NCBI GenBank assembly: GCA_022822085.1
Contig: JAJECK010000043.1
Span: 1-35,753 of the forward strand
Source of the DNA: Candidatus Poribacteria bacterium
Lineage (GTDB): Bacteria > Poribacteria > WGA-4E > WGA-3G
Direction: 5' to 3'
Length of the DNA: 35,753 nucleotides
The notes beneath the pieces are model-generated. The model did no database searches, was not told the DNA's origin, and saw nothing but the letters and a program-made list of their open reading frames with translations. Below are positions 1 to 7,783 of this stretch, piece after piece. The translations under genes and the position numbers were made by a program. Each line of letters starts with the position of its first letter. The first letter of the stretch is position 1.

Positions 1-62
1 GCCTCAAGAACAACTTCGGCTTTAAACTCGGGGGTGAAGTTTCTTCGTTTTCGTTTCGCCAT
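1..62 (-). CDS. IS3-type transposase OrfA, N-terminal fragment
   Basis: On the minus strand an ATG at 62 opens a frame reading MAKRKRRNFTPEFKAEVVLE, which runs off the left edge. This is the typical start of the helix-turn-helix OrfA of IS3-family insertion sequences (HTH_Tnp_1): a basic N-terminus, then a TPEFKAE(V/A)V motif. OrfA would bind the element ends and is normally fused to the DDE domain of OrfB by frameshifting; OrfB lies outside the window. An AGGAG ribosome site sits 6 bases upstream of the ATG. The family call is from recognition of the motif only; the exact IS group cannot be given from 20 residues. Confidence 0.75.
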   Translation of the reverse strand, partial: MAKRKRRNFTPEFKAEVVLE

Positions 63-130
63 CGGATACTCCTTATAATCAGATTGTTATTGGACCACAA
101 TCTTGTTTTAGAGAGTGGCCCGAATTTCCA
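1..130 (-). mobile_element. End of an IS3-like insertion sequence (boundary approximate)
   Basis: This holds the OrfA start plus about 68 bases upstream of it, the usual distance from an IS3 start codon to the left tip. A plausible tip beginning TGGAAATTCGG (minus strand) lies at 130. A small hairpin, AGATTGT at 81-87 pairing with ACAATCT at 97-103, lies in the leader. The tip is inferred; the other end of the element is not in the window. Confidence 0.45.
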
Positions 131-335
131 ATGGCAGTACAGTTTAAAGATGTCATCAATTTTATTTGATACAACCGCAAGTTGTGTTTTTTGACGATCT
201 TACCCCCTATAAAAGAAGAAGTCTTAATGATTTTTGCGGTACTTATGTTATACATAATCTTTCTCCATTTTCACGTCAGTGATTTTCTTAAAACGCTGTC
301 ATCTTTACAATTAACCTTAGATTTAAGAATTCAAT

Positions 336-800
336 TCATAGAATTTGGCTCATATCGATGGGTAATCCTGCATTCCGCATTCCTTGACCCAGTTTCAATT
401 TCCAATCGTCTGCACTATCCATAGGTACATAGACTACGTCAGGAATGTATGATGGTAATTCAATACCTTCCTTATAAAGAAGGCACACTCGGTTAGGATT
501 CAGTTTACCAATGAAATAGCCAAATTCAAAGATGACGTTCTGGCGTGCTCTGGGGTTGAGCTGGCGGTCTGCGTCATCTTTTAAGGTACCAACATCGTCA
601 GGAGTCAACAATGCAATTGCAAACTCTGTGTCGTCTGCATATTTTTCGAGGTTCTCAATAACCGTCAGACCGTTATTTGGTTGTTCGTCAAGAACAGTTA
701 CCTTTAAGCCCAAGTTCTCTACAAACTTAGCAACAGTTGTTATAACTTCCTCGTCGTGCCCATAGGAGATGAAAACGTTACTCCGAGTTTCTGTATTCAT
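336..800 (-). CDS. Stand-alone TIR-like (Cap12/PycTIR-type) protein, putative NAD-cleaving immune effector
   Basis: The 154-residue product matches the TIR-like nucleotide-binding family PF10137. NVFISYGHDE (8-17) is the first strand of a TIR fold. GLTVIENLEKYAD (44-56) holds the glutamate (E49) at the usual catalytic position. AIALLTPDDVG (61-71) and RARQNVIFEFGYFIGKL (84-100) are the family's strongest signatures. In CBASS and Pycsar systems such domains degrade NAD+ once a partner domain binds a cyclic nucleotide. Here the protein is TIR only: no sensor domain, cyclase or Argonaute gene is adjacent. The ATG at 800 is preferred over the one at 860 because GGGGGA precedes it and residues 1-20 of the longer form look unlike the family. 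NADase activity is inferred. It could be an orphan effector, a toxin, or a remnant of a larger system cut by the IS3 element. Confidence 0.8.
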   Translation of the reverse strand: MNTETRSNVFISYGHDEEVITTVAKFVENLGLKVTVLDEQPNNGLTVIENLEKYADDTEFAIALLTPDDVGTLKDDADRQLNPRARQNVIFEFGYFIGKLNPNRVCLLYKEGIELPSYIPDVVYVPMDSADDWKLKLGQGMRNAGLPIDMSQIL

Positions 801-878
801 AATTTTTCCCCCATTTTGACACTGATGTGCTGAAGCACGAAAACACCCGTGCATAATCAAAACATAACTTTACGTTGA

Positions 879-908
879 ATTATAGCACTAATTTATTGAA
901 AGTGTCAA
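879..908 (-). promoter_or_regulatory. Consensus sigma70 promoter for the TIR-like gene
   Basis: Reading the minus strand, TTGACA (908-903) and TATAAT (884-879) are both perfect hexamers with an 18-base spacer. Transcription would start near 872, leaving a leader of about 70 bases before the ATG at 800. It faces away from the Gfo/Idh promoter at 948-976. Confidence 0.65.
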
Positions 909-947
909 ACCCGATTTTATACAAAACTACTTATTCAATTTTTATTT

Positions 948-976
948 TTGACTCGCTACCACATCTATGCTATAAT
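948..976 (+). promoter_or_regulatory. Consensus sigma70 promoter for the Gfo/Idh gene
   Basis: TTGACT (948-953) and TATAAT (971-976) are separated by 17 bases. The predicted start near 983 gives a leader of about 60 bases. That leader contains a short GGGTT/AACCC hairpin (999-1011). Confidence 0.65.
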
Positions 977-1041
977 GAACTATCGAAAAAAGAAATCGGG
1001 GTTAACAACCCTACACACTATTAAGGAGCCAAGACATACTA

Positions 1042-2070
1042 ATGGCAGATATTATTAAAGGTGCTGTTCTCGGATATGGTGCTGCGTTTAATATGGGAAA
1101 AGCACACGCGAATATGATGATGGGTACGGAAGGCATCACCTGTGTTGCAGTGTGCGACATTGACCCAGAGCGAACTAAAGCAGCGAAACAGGATTTTCCT
1201 GATGTCCGCACCTATAACAAAGTTGAAGACCTTGTTGCAGACGAAGATGTTGATCTCGTCGCTAATGTTCTTCCACATAGTCTACACTGCGGACCGACTG
1301 TTGCTGCTCATAATGCTGGTAAGCATGTTGTCGTGGAAAAACCGATGTGTATTACAGTTGCGGAAGCAACTGAAATGATCACTGCAGCTAAAGAAAACGA
1401 TGTAATGCTCTCGGTTCACCACAACCGCAGATGGGACGCTGATTTTTGGACACTACGCGAAATTGTTCATTCTGGTGTCGTTGGCAAGGTCTATTGTGCA
1501 GAAATGTGGAGCGGTGGATACGGTAGACCGAACCCGAATTGGTGGCGGAGTGTAAAAGCAGTTTCTGGTGGACAATTCTATGACTGGGGAGCACACTTCC
1601 TTGACTGGCTGCTCAACATTCTGGAAGCACCAATGATTAACGTTACTGGATTTTTCCAACCTAACCTTGTTTGGAAAGACATTACAAATGAAGATCATGT
1701 GCAGGCTGTAATACGATTTGCCGAAGGTGAATTCGTAGCGGATGGTGCATCAGCAAACATTCAAATGTCTAACATAGCTAAGGTTGGTGGACCGAAATGG
1801 AAAATGCTCGGATCACACGGATCTATTGTTTCTGAAGGTGGACAGTACCATGTTTTATCAGAAGTTGAAGGACATCCGAAGGAACAGAAAATCGGTCATC
1901 ACGGAAGACCCGGTCCCAGATATTATGAAAACATTGTTGCACACTTGAATGATGGCACACCATTACTTGTCACACCTGAATCTGCTCGCCGGGTAATTGC
2001 TGTCATGGATTTGGCAGAAAAATCCGCAAAAACACATCAGTCTGAAACAGTACCTTATGAGTTTGAGTAG
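1042..2070 (+). CDS. Gfo/Idh/MocA family NAD(P)-dependent oxidoreductase
   Basis: The 342-residue protein has the two-domain Gfo/Idh/MocA layout. An N-terminal Rossmann fold starts KGAVLGYGAAFNMGKAHA (6-23), a slightly relaxed GxGxxG loop. The family signature EKPMC lies at 99-103, followed by HHNRRWDADF and a C-terminal alpha/beta domain with sheet-forming substrate pocket segments such as GGQFYDWGAHFLDWL. Members oxidise or reduce sugars, inositols and related polyols using NAD(P). The substrate cannot be read from sequence. The next gene on the same strand is a zinc alcohol dehydrogenase, so the pair may act on the same polyol or sugar. AAGGAG precedes the start by about 13 bases. The start is well supported because the Rossmann strand follows directly. 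Confidence 0.88.
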   Translation: MADIIKGAVLGYGAAFNMGKAHANMMMGTEGITCVAVCDIDPERTKAAKQDFPDVRTYNKVEDLVADEDVDLVANVLPHSLHCGPTVAAHNAGKHVVVEKPMCITVAEATEMITAAKENDVMLSVHHNRRWDADFWTLREIVHSGVVGKVYCAEMWSGGYGRPNPNWWRSVKAVSGGQFYDWGAHFLDWLLNILEAPMINVTGFFQPNLVWKDITNEDHVQAVIRFAEGEFVADGASANIQMSNIAKVGGPKWKMLGSHGSIVSEGGQYHVLSEVEGHPKEQKIGHHGRPGPRYYENIVAHLNDGTPLLVTPESARRVIAVMDLAEKSAKTHQSETVPYEFE

Positions 2071-2092
2071 AAATTAAACAGTAAACCCTCTC

Positions 2093-2124
2093 AGTAAGAG
2101 CGGGGTTCCCGCTTCGCTCTTACT
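2093..2124. repeat. Intergenic palindrome between the two dehydrogenase genes
   Basis: AGTAAGAGCG (2093-2102) pairs perfectly with CGCTCTTACT (2115-2124), giving a 10-bp stem. There is no clear T-tract, so it is more likely a dispersed palindromic repeat than a strong terminator. It would reduce but need not block readthrough into the next gene. Confidence 0.6.
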
Positions 2125-2149
2125 TCCACCATTACCTCCCTATTCCAGT

Positions 2150-3166
2150 ATGCAAGCAATCGTATTTGAAAAAACAAAACAGTTGCAAATTCAGGATATA
2201 CCGATCCCATCTCTCAATTCTGGCGATGTCCTTATTCAGATGGAGTTATGTGGAATATGTGCATCCGACATTGCAGCACTAAAAGGAGATGTTTCAGACT
2301 ATTCACCACCAGTAGTGATGGGACATGAACTTGCTGGTACCGTAGTGGAAAGTCGCCATTCTGAGGTTAAGATTGGTGAACGAGTTACGGTTAATCCTAT
2401 GCTTACCTGTGGGAAGTGTCCCAACTGCAGGAAGGACCGAGACAAATACTGTGATTCTATTGAAGGTATTGGGCACGATATTGACGGTGGTTATGCAGAA
2501 TACATTAGAATGCCGAAACACGGCGTAGATACAGGTAAACTCATCCGCGTACCTGATACTATCTTACCTGAGGAACTGATATTTCTTGAACCATTGGGGT
2601 GTTGTCTCAATGCAATGCATGAAACCATTTTCAATAACACTGTTGCGATACTGGGTGCGGGGCCTATCGGACTGATTTTTACACAGTTGTTGAAACGTAA
2701 GGGTTTAACAGTTTATGTGTTCGAACCATTACCCCATCGCAGGTTAGCTGCAGAAGCTGTTGGTGCAGATGATGCTTTTGCTGTAACTCAAGAAGATATC
2801 AACAATCTTCAGCAAATAACAGACGGAGGGGTTGATACCGTTGTCTCTTCAACAACAAATAATGCTTCTGTGATTTCAACTGCATTTGAGCTTGTTCGTA
2901 AGGGTGGATATATTAACTTTTTTGGTCTTTCCCCGGAAGGTGAGACGCTCCAAATTAATTTGGAGGAATTCCATTATACTGGCCACAAGTTGATGGCATC
3001 GTGGGCTTTTTCCCGAGCAAGTCTTGAAGAATCCCGTCAATTAATTCTCAATGAATCTCTCAATTTTAAACCTCTCCTGACAGACAGATTTCCTTTGATG
3101 CAAGGATTAGATGCATTTGATAATGCTATTTCTCATCGTGGGGTTAAAACAGTGTTGTGTCCGTGA
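2150..3166 (+). CDS. Zinc-dependent medium-chain dehydrogenase (sorbitol/threonine dehydrogenase-like)
   Basis: The 338-residue protein is a zinc MDR dehydrogenase. CGICASD (34-40) supplies the catalytic zinc cysteine (C37) and GHELAG the histidine-glutamate pair. A structural-zinc lobe of the form C-x2-C-x2-C-x7-C is seen in LTCGKCPNCRKDRDKYC. The cofactor loop AILGAGPIGL marks the NAD(P) Rossmann domain, and HDIDGGYAEY is the usual GGYAEY stretch. Such enzymes interconvert secondary alcohols and ketones, often polyols or L-threonine. The exact substrate is unknown. It follows the Gfo/Idh gene by 79 bases on the same strand, so joint polyol or sugar catabolism is likely. No good Shine-Dalgarno precedes the ATG, but the N-terminus matches the family length. 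Confidence 0.87.
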   Translation: MQAIVFEKTKQLQIQDIPIPSLNSGDVLIQMELCGICASDIAALKGDVSDYSPPVVMGHELAGTVVESRHSEVKIGERVTVNPMLTCGKCPNCRKDRDKYCDSIEGIGHDIDGGYAEYIRMPKHGVDTGKLIRVPDTILPEELIFLEPLGCCLNAMHETIFNNTVAILGAGPIGLIFTQLLKRKGLTVYVFEPLPHRRLAAEAVGADDAFAVTQEDINNLQQITDGGVDTVVSSTTNNASVISTAFELVRKGGYINFFGLSPEGETLQINLEEFHYTGHKLMASWAFSRASLEESRQLILNESLNFKPLLTDRFPLMQGLDAFDNAISHRGVKTVLCP

Positions 3167-3248
3167 TGAGAAATATCAAGTTAAATCATGAAAAATTGGC
3201 ATATCACTTTGAATATTTCTATCCTACCAAATTCATCACAAGCACTAA

Positions 3249-3343
3249 TGCTTTGTCAAGTGCAATATTGTAGGTCGGGTAGAGCGAAGCGAAACCCGAC
3301 CTACAGAAGAAAACTGGACCTTCATTTAGAAGTTGACGAAGCA
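3249..3343. repeat. Nested palindrome element A
   Basis: The core is a perfect 11-bp palindrome: GTAGGTCGGGT (3270-3280) with ACCCGACCTAC (3294-3304), loop AGAGCGAAGCGAA. An outer inverted repeat, TGCTTTGTCAA (3249-3259) with TTGACGAAGCA (3333-3343), matches at 10 of 11 positions; the odd one is a G-U pair in RNA. The same outer-repeat-around-palindrome layout recurs at 16761, 33711 and 35473. Confidence 0.6.
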
Positions 3344-3851
3344 CTAAATGACATCATAAATCTATAGTTTTTTTGAAAATTGTCCTGAATCCTATCATTT
3401 CAACAATAATTTGTGTTTTTTCACACTTTTAATTTGACTTTTAACCCAAAAAAATTACAATTACAATTAATAGTGAATCCTTCAACGGTTGACTATAATA
3501 ACCTATTGTGATTGTCAAATAGATTAAGGTAAAATTTCTTTCCATTTTACATGCTGTCTTTTCATTAATCATCACATAACTCTATTATCAAATTCATTTA
3601 TAGGAGGTTAATGACTTTAGCAATTTTACTCCCCCCATAAACCAACACCTCTACTGTTCGTGTTTTCTATAGAATAGATTCAATCGTTTGAATGCATTCC
3701 ACGCGAACGAACCTAAACTGAGACAATTGGTTCAGGTACTGTAACCGCTAACCCTTTTTTAACGTCTTAAATGTAGACAATAAGCGTCATAAATTTAGTC
3801 TAAATTAAACACAAGTTGTCTTCTCATTTATATTATTACAAGTCAGTTTAT

Positions 3852-3880
3852 TTGACATCAGATAATGTAATACTTAGCAT
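3852..3880 (+). promoter_or_regulatory. Candidate promoter upstream of endonuclease IV
   Basis: TTGACA (3852-3857) is perfect. The -10 candidate TAGCAT (3875-3880) matches 4 of 6 positions with a 17-base spacer. The leader to the start codon would exceed 80 bases. Confidence 0.35.
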
Positions 3881-4008
3881 GTCACTACTCTAAAACATCC
3901 TATTATAGATGTTGTCTTAATCTGACATCGTAGCAGCAATTTTAAACACAAAAAAATTAGGAGATGGTATATTTTGGAAAAGTAATTTTTCAAAATTGCC
4001 TATATTAT

Positions 4009-4854
4009 ATGGTTCTCGGTGCACATGTTTCCGCATCAGGTGGTATACATAATTCTATTAAAAATGGTGATGATCTAAAATGTGATGCAATTCAGATTTT
4101 TCTTGCAAATCCAAATCGGTGGGAATCAAAGCCACCAACTGAAGAGATAATAGAAAAGTTCTCTGATGCCTGGAATGATTCACCAATTCAGGATGTGATA
4201 GTACATGATATTCATTTAAGTAATCTTGCATCTCCAAAAAAGGATGTTTTAGAAAAATCCTTTCTACAGTTTAAAAGAATGATGGAACTTGCACAGATTA
4301 CTGGAGTTCAACATATCGTTACACATTTGGGAGCACATCTCGGTGAAGGAGAAGCGTTTGGAATAAAGCAGTTATGCAATAGTTTTGATGAGCTGTTTGA
4401 AACTTCTGATGCTCCTGATGTTGAAATCTTACTTGAAACAACTGCTGGACAAGGAACAAACTTGGGTTACCGTTTTGAGCATTTGCGTGATGTGATTGGC
4501 ATGTCAAAGCACTCAGGTCGATTTGGAGTATGTCTGGATACTTGTCATGTCTTTGCCGCTGGATATGATATACGCACAGAATCTGATTGTAATTCAACAT
4601 TTGATAAGTTTGACGAAATAATTGGATTGGAACGATTGAAGGCATTCCATATCAACGATGCAAAATCTGAATATGAAAGTCGTGTAGATAGACACGAACA
4701 CATTGGTGAAGGAAATATCGGAACGGCAGCATTCAAATATATACTAAATGATTATCGTTTTGCCAAAATTCCCCTGATTATAGAAACACCGAAAATGAAT
4801 ACGATGCATGGTAAAAATCTGACAACCTTACGTAGTTTGGTTAATGAAACATAG
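4009..4854 (+). CDS. nfo: Endonuclease IV, AP endonuclease
   Basis: This cytoplasmic base-excision-repair enzyme cuts DNA 5' of abasic sites with a three-zinc TIM barrel. All ligand motifs are visible in the 281-residue form: H66 (VHDIHLSNL), H106 (THLGAHLG), E143 (LLETTAGQG), D177 and H180 (CLDTCH), H214 (FHINDAK), D227 and H229 (DRHEH), and E259 (IIETP). Length fits the family. The start at 4009 gives MVLGAHVSASGG, as expected for Nfo. The frame also has an ATG at 3964 that would add 15 residues; AGGAG touches that ATG with no spacing, and neither start has an ideal ribosome site. It stands alone in transcription terms, with a small zinc-ribbon gene directly downstream. Confidence 0.93.
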   Translation: MVLGAHVSASGGIHNSIKNGDDLKCDAIQIFLANPNRWESKPPTEEIIEKFSDAWNDSPIQDVIVHDIHLSNLASPKKDVLEKSFLQFKRMMELAQITGVQHIVTHLGAHLGEGEAFGIKQLCNSFDELFETSDAPDVEILLETTAGQGTNLGYRFEHLRDVIGMSKHSGRFGVCLDTCHVFAAGYDIRTESDCNSTFDKFDEIIGLERLKAFHINDAKSEYESRVDRHEHIGEGNIGTAAFKYILNDYRFAKIPLIIETPKMNTMHGKNLTTLRSLVNET

Positions 4855-4902
4855 TTGTTAGCGTATCTTAGGCGTAGAAATGCTCTTGTTTATGGGAATG
4901 AT

Positions 4903-5091
4903 ATGCAGATAGGAATATGGGAGGTAACGTTCCTTATTATCCTCCTTCTGGGGGTGATTATTGTATCTCGTATCGTGACTCAGCTACGAGCAAAACGTGT
5001 ATGTCCAAAATGTGGATTTGTAATGCGTGAATACTATCGTAAATGTCCATCATGCAAATATAAATTTCCGCATACTGATAAGGTTAACTGA
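4903..5091 (+). CDS. Small membrane-anchored zinc-ribbon protein
   Basis: The 62-residue product has one hydrophobic helix (about residues 6-28, FLIILLLGVIIVSRIV) followed by a basic stretch. A zinc ribbon follows: CPKC, then 13 residues, then CPSC. The sequence suggests a single-pass protein with a cytoplasmic zinc knuckle; no specific function is known. ATG 4903 is chosen because the hydrophobic segment follows within a few residues. The frame extends upstream to a TTG at 4855 that directly abuts the endonuclease IV stop, which would add 16 residues. Probably co-transcribed with nfo. Confidence 0.6.
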   Translation: MQIGIWEVTFLIILLLGVIIVSRIVTQLRAKRVCPKCGFVMREYYRKCPSCKYKFPHTDKVN

Positions 5092-5251
5092 AAGACAGAA
5101 TTAATCGTTATACGAAAATTATTGAGGAAATATCTCTCTTACTTCTTCATTTATCCAATATACATTATGGAATTTGCTCGTCGAGAAGGCAAAAAAAAGA
5201 TGAGTGGGAAAGAGCATGTCGGTAAATCAAACTAAACAAGGAGTGTCTTGT

Positions 5252-6097
5252 ATGGGTAATGTAAAAAGGTTTACAGACGCTATAACAGGAAAAGGGACAG
5301 ATAATAACAAAAATTGGATATTTTCTAACAGGATACTTGTAGGAAATCACAATATATTTTATGAAATCTTTAAATTGGCATGTTTCATTCCTATCTTTCT
5401 GCTATGTATAATTGGATGTTCAGAAGTGCCTTATACAGGTCCAGTATTAACGGTTGATAGTGTTGATAGGTATTTGAATTCAATAGGGGAAGATACTATT
5501 TGCTTACAAGATGGGTTTGATTCAATCTGCCTAAAAGTTATTCAGGATGAAAGTCAGGACGCACAACCCATTATATATATACATCCTACCAGTGTCGTAT
5601 TTATATTTTACTATGAAGATCGTCCCGTATTACGTGCTGAAAAAGTAATGGATACCACTGAGTTAATCCAGGAATTATTAGATTCAGGTCAAGTGCAATT
5701 ACCTGCTAAGGATGAAGCAACAGGAGGAACTGGTAATCAAGAAGAAATTGACACATCTGGTAAATGGATTATTGACATTTACTATCCAGATGGATTTCCT
5801 GAAAAAGACCGGGGTACAACACCTGAAACAAGTGGACTTGATATTAGGGTAGGAGAAGGAAAGACATTAAGTGTTAACCCAGAGGATGATCTTGAAATTA
5901 AGGATTTCAAACAAATTGGTGGACCAGATGGAATCCCTGGTGTCCAATTTACTGTTGAATCTGAGGATGCGGATATATCAATTGAAGTAAACGGTATAAT
6001 TGATGAGTATACTGCACTATTCTATATTAAAGCAGATGGTGTTGCATTAGCTGAAAATACGTATACCTTCCAATTGCAACCTAACGATGCTCGTTAA
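5252..6097 (+). CDS. Putative lipoprotein, short paralogue of the Asn/Gly-repeat lipoprotein
   Basis: The 281-residue product has an unusually long N-terminus, then a hydrophobic segment ending in a lipobox (CIIGC, Cys56), followed by SEVPYTG. The start at 5252 is set by AAGGAG with 8-base spacing; an in-frame GTG at 5204 is the alternative. The mature part aligns with the next gene along its whole length: PYTG, a DxxDRYL segment, IYIHPTSVVFIFYY, a RAEKVMDTTELI segment, then a C-terminal beta-rich domain beginning WIIDIYYPDGF. Between the two shared blocks lies only a short linker (about 160-185), where the neighbour carries a 200-residue repeat. Function is unknown. Envelope location is inferred from the lipobox. 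Confidence 0.75.
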   Translation: MGNVKRFTDAITGKGTDNNKNWIFSNRILVGNHNIFYEIFKLACFIPIFLLCIIGCSEVPYTGPVLTVDSVDRYLNSIGEDTICLQDGFDSICLKVIQDESQDAQPIIYIHPTSVVFIFYYEDRPVLRAEKVMDTTELIQELLDSGQVQLPAKDEATGGTGNQEEIDTSGKWIIDIYYPDGFPEKDRGTTPETSGLDIRVGEGKTLSVNPEDDLEIKDFKQIGGPDGIPGVQFTVESEDADISIEVNGIIDEYTALFYIKADGVALAENTYTFQLQPNDAR

Positions 6098-6111
6098 GTA
6101 GGAGCGTCATC

Positions 6112-7737
6112 ATGACAATAAGCAGATTACGAATATCTGTGTATTTAATTGGTGCCCTGATGGTTGTCCTTTTAGGAATAATCAGCTGTTCAGACAACCC
6201 ATATACGGGCTCTATGATGCAACCTAGTGATTTAGACAAGTATCTAAGCCAGGGTGGCGGAAAAGTATGCCTAATTAACGGCTCAGAATCAGTATGTGTG
6301 ACTCTTTATCCAAAACGAGGCGATAGGTTTTTACCTACCATACATATTCATCCTTCAAGCACAACTTATCTATTTTATTATAAAGGACAGTTGATTATGC
6401 AGGCTGAAAGAGTATCTGATAACACTGACTTGATAGATGAAATAAAAGGTGATGGACAAGATGAATCTGACAGAGGTCCTCGTGATGATGTTGGTGGCGG
6501 TCAACAACCTCCTGATAACATAGGTGGAGGAAAAGGTCAACAACAAACCGACAACAATGGTGGCACCCGTAATGGTGGGACTAACAATGGAGGGAACAAC
6601 GGCGACCCCAACAATGGTGGTGGGAACAACGGCAATCCCAACAATGGAGAGAACAACGGCGACCCCAACAATGGTGGTGGGAACAACGGCAATCCCAACA
6701 ATGGCAACACCAACAATGGAGGGAGCAACGGCAACAATGGAGAGAACAACGGTGATCTCAACAATGGAGGGAGCAACGGCGATCTCAATAATGGAGAGAA
6801 CAACGGTGATCCCCAAAACGACAACACCAAAAATGGTGGTGGAAGCAACGGCGACCCCAACAATGGCAACACCAAAAATGATGGTGGAAGCAACGGCAAC
6901 ACCAAAAATGGAGGGAGCAACGGCAATCCTAACAATGGCAATACCAAAAATGACAACGAAAATAATGGTGGCAACAATGGCAACACTAAAAATGACAACG
7001 AAAATAATGGTGGCAACAATGACGGCACCAATGACAACACCAAAAATGACAACGAAAATAATGGTGGCAACAATGACAACACTAAAAATGACGGCACCAA
7101 CAATGACGGCACTAATAATGGGGGAAACAACGGCAGCAACAATAATGGGGGAAACAACAATAATAATGGTGGAGTCACGCCTCGAAACAATCTGAACCCA
7201 AGTGAACACAACCTACCAGGCAATGTTCAATCACACCTTGTTTATGGGCATGCTGATGACAATCCCGAACACCGTAAAGGAGATGGATGGTTAGTGTGGA
7301 TATTCTATCCTCACAATTACGTTGAGCAAGGTCATCCGCGTGGGCTGGGGATCGATCCGTTTAGCACGCAGTCGGGACCGGTATCAGAGGATGATCCAAT
7401 TACTACAGATCGTAGAGAGGATTACGGTTTTACTTTCAGTGTGAGCGGTGGTGAAGTGAAAAATTTTGTCCAAACCAGCGGTTCATGCTCTGATGATGAC
7501 AATAACAACCGTGATGACAATGATGGCACACCATGCAGTTCAAGTGGAAGTGATTATAGTGTGCAGATGTTCGTTAAATCAAGTGCGGATAAATTAACAA
7601 TTACTATAAGGTGGACCCACGGGACGTACGCGCCAAACAGTCAAACATTCAACATCATGAAAGAAGTTAATATGAGAGAATATGATGCTGACCCTCCACC
7701 AGACCCTGGTCATACCAACCAAAACAGGTGGGATTAG
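6112..7737 (+). CDS. Lipoprotein with a ~200-residue Asn/Gly-rich repeat linker
   Basis: The 541-residue product starts with a clear lipoprotein signal ending GIISC (Cys26), then SDNPYTG. Residues about 27-110 match the preceding gene (HIHPSSTTYLFYY, AERVSDNTDLI). Residues about 148-353 are a low-complexity linker built from NNGG, NNGNPNNG and TKNDNENNGG units. Residues about 380-520 form a second folded domain starting WLVWIFYPHNY, again matching the neighbour. An Asp/Asn-rich patch (DDDNNNRDDNDG) resembles a calcium-loop composition, but that is only suggestive. AGGAGCG precedes the ATG. It lies 14 bases after its paralogue, so a tandem duplication is likely. The function is not recognised; a flexible cell-surface spacer is the simplest reading. 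Confidence 0.8.
   Translation: MTISRLRISVYLIGALMVVLLGIISCSDNPYTGSMMQPSDLDKYLSQGGGKVCLINGSESVCVTLYPKRGDRFLPTIHIHPSSTTYLFYYKGQLIMQAERVSDNTDLIDEIKGDGQDESDRGPRDDVGGGQQPPDNIGGGKGQQQTDNNGGTRNGGTNNGGNNGDPNNGGGNNGNPNNGENNGDPNNGGGNNGNPNNGNTNNGGSNGNNGENNGDLNNGGSNGDLNNGENNGDPQNDNTKNGGGSNGDPNNGNTKNDGGSNGNTKNGGSNGNPNNGNTKNDNENNGGNNGNTKNDNENNGGNNDGTNDNTKNDNENNGGNNDNTKNDGTNNDGTNNGGNNGSNNNGGNNNNNGGVTPRNNLNPSEHNLPGNVQSHLVYGHADDNPEHRKGDGWLVWIFYPHNYVEQGHPRGLGIDPFSTQSGPVSEDDPITTDRREDYGFTFSVSGGEVKNFVQTSGSCSDDDNNNRDDNDGTPCSSSGSDYSVQMFVKSSADKLTITIRWTHGTYAPNSQTFNIMKEVNMREYDADPPPDPGHTNQNRWD
6553..7170 (+). repeat. In-frame coding repeat (Asn/Gly-rich), including a 57-bp tandem duplication
   Basis: The region is built from short AACAATGG- and GGCAAC-type units, all multiples of 3, so the frame is kept. 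A near-perfect longer unit, starting GAACAACGGCGACCCC at 6594 and again at 6651, repeats with a 57-base period (19 codons). Length polymorphism by slippage is expected. Confidence 0.85.
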
Positions 7738-7783
7738 TCGTAAGTCAAGAATAATATAGCGTTCTGCTTTGAAGGGGTGGGAC

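Larger units (their letters stand above)
3167..4008. other. Long AT-rich intergenic stretch
   Basis: No credible gene was found here. It contains the nested palindrome element at 3249-3343, long A/T runs near 3360-3480, and a candidate promoter at 3852-3880. An AGGAGG site at 3602-3607 heads a 9-codon reading frame (ATG at 3611, stop at 3638-3640) that is too short to call. Confidence 0.6.

Noticed and set aside
182..424. Plus-strand open frame near the left edge
   Set aside because: It overlaps the TIR-like gene's end antisense, has no ribosome site and reads as low-information hydrophobic sequence.
3611..3640. Nine-codon frame after an AGGAGG site
   Set aside because: The ribosome site is good, but 9 codons with no context or downstream gene in range is too weak to call.
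6553..7170. Possible CRISPR-like array
   Set aside because: The repeats are contiguous, in-frame and coding, with no unique spacers of even length.
6370..7223. Long antisense and out-of-frame frames across the Asn/Gly repeat
   Set aside because: They are by-products of the 3-base-phased repeat; their proteins are simple Val/Ile, Leu/Pro or Thr/Met runs.
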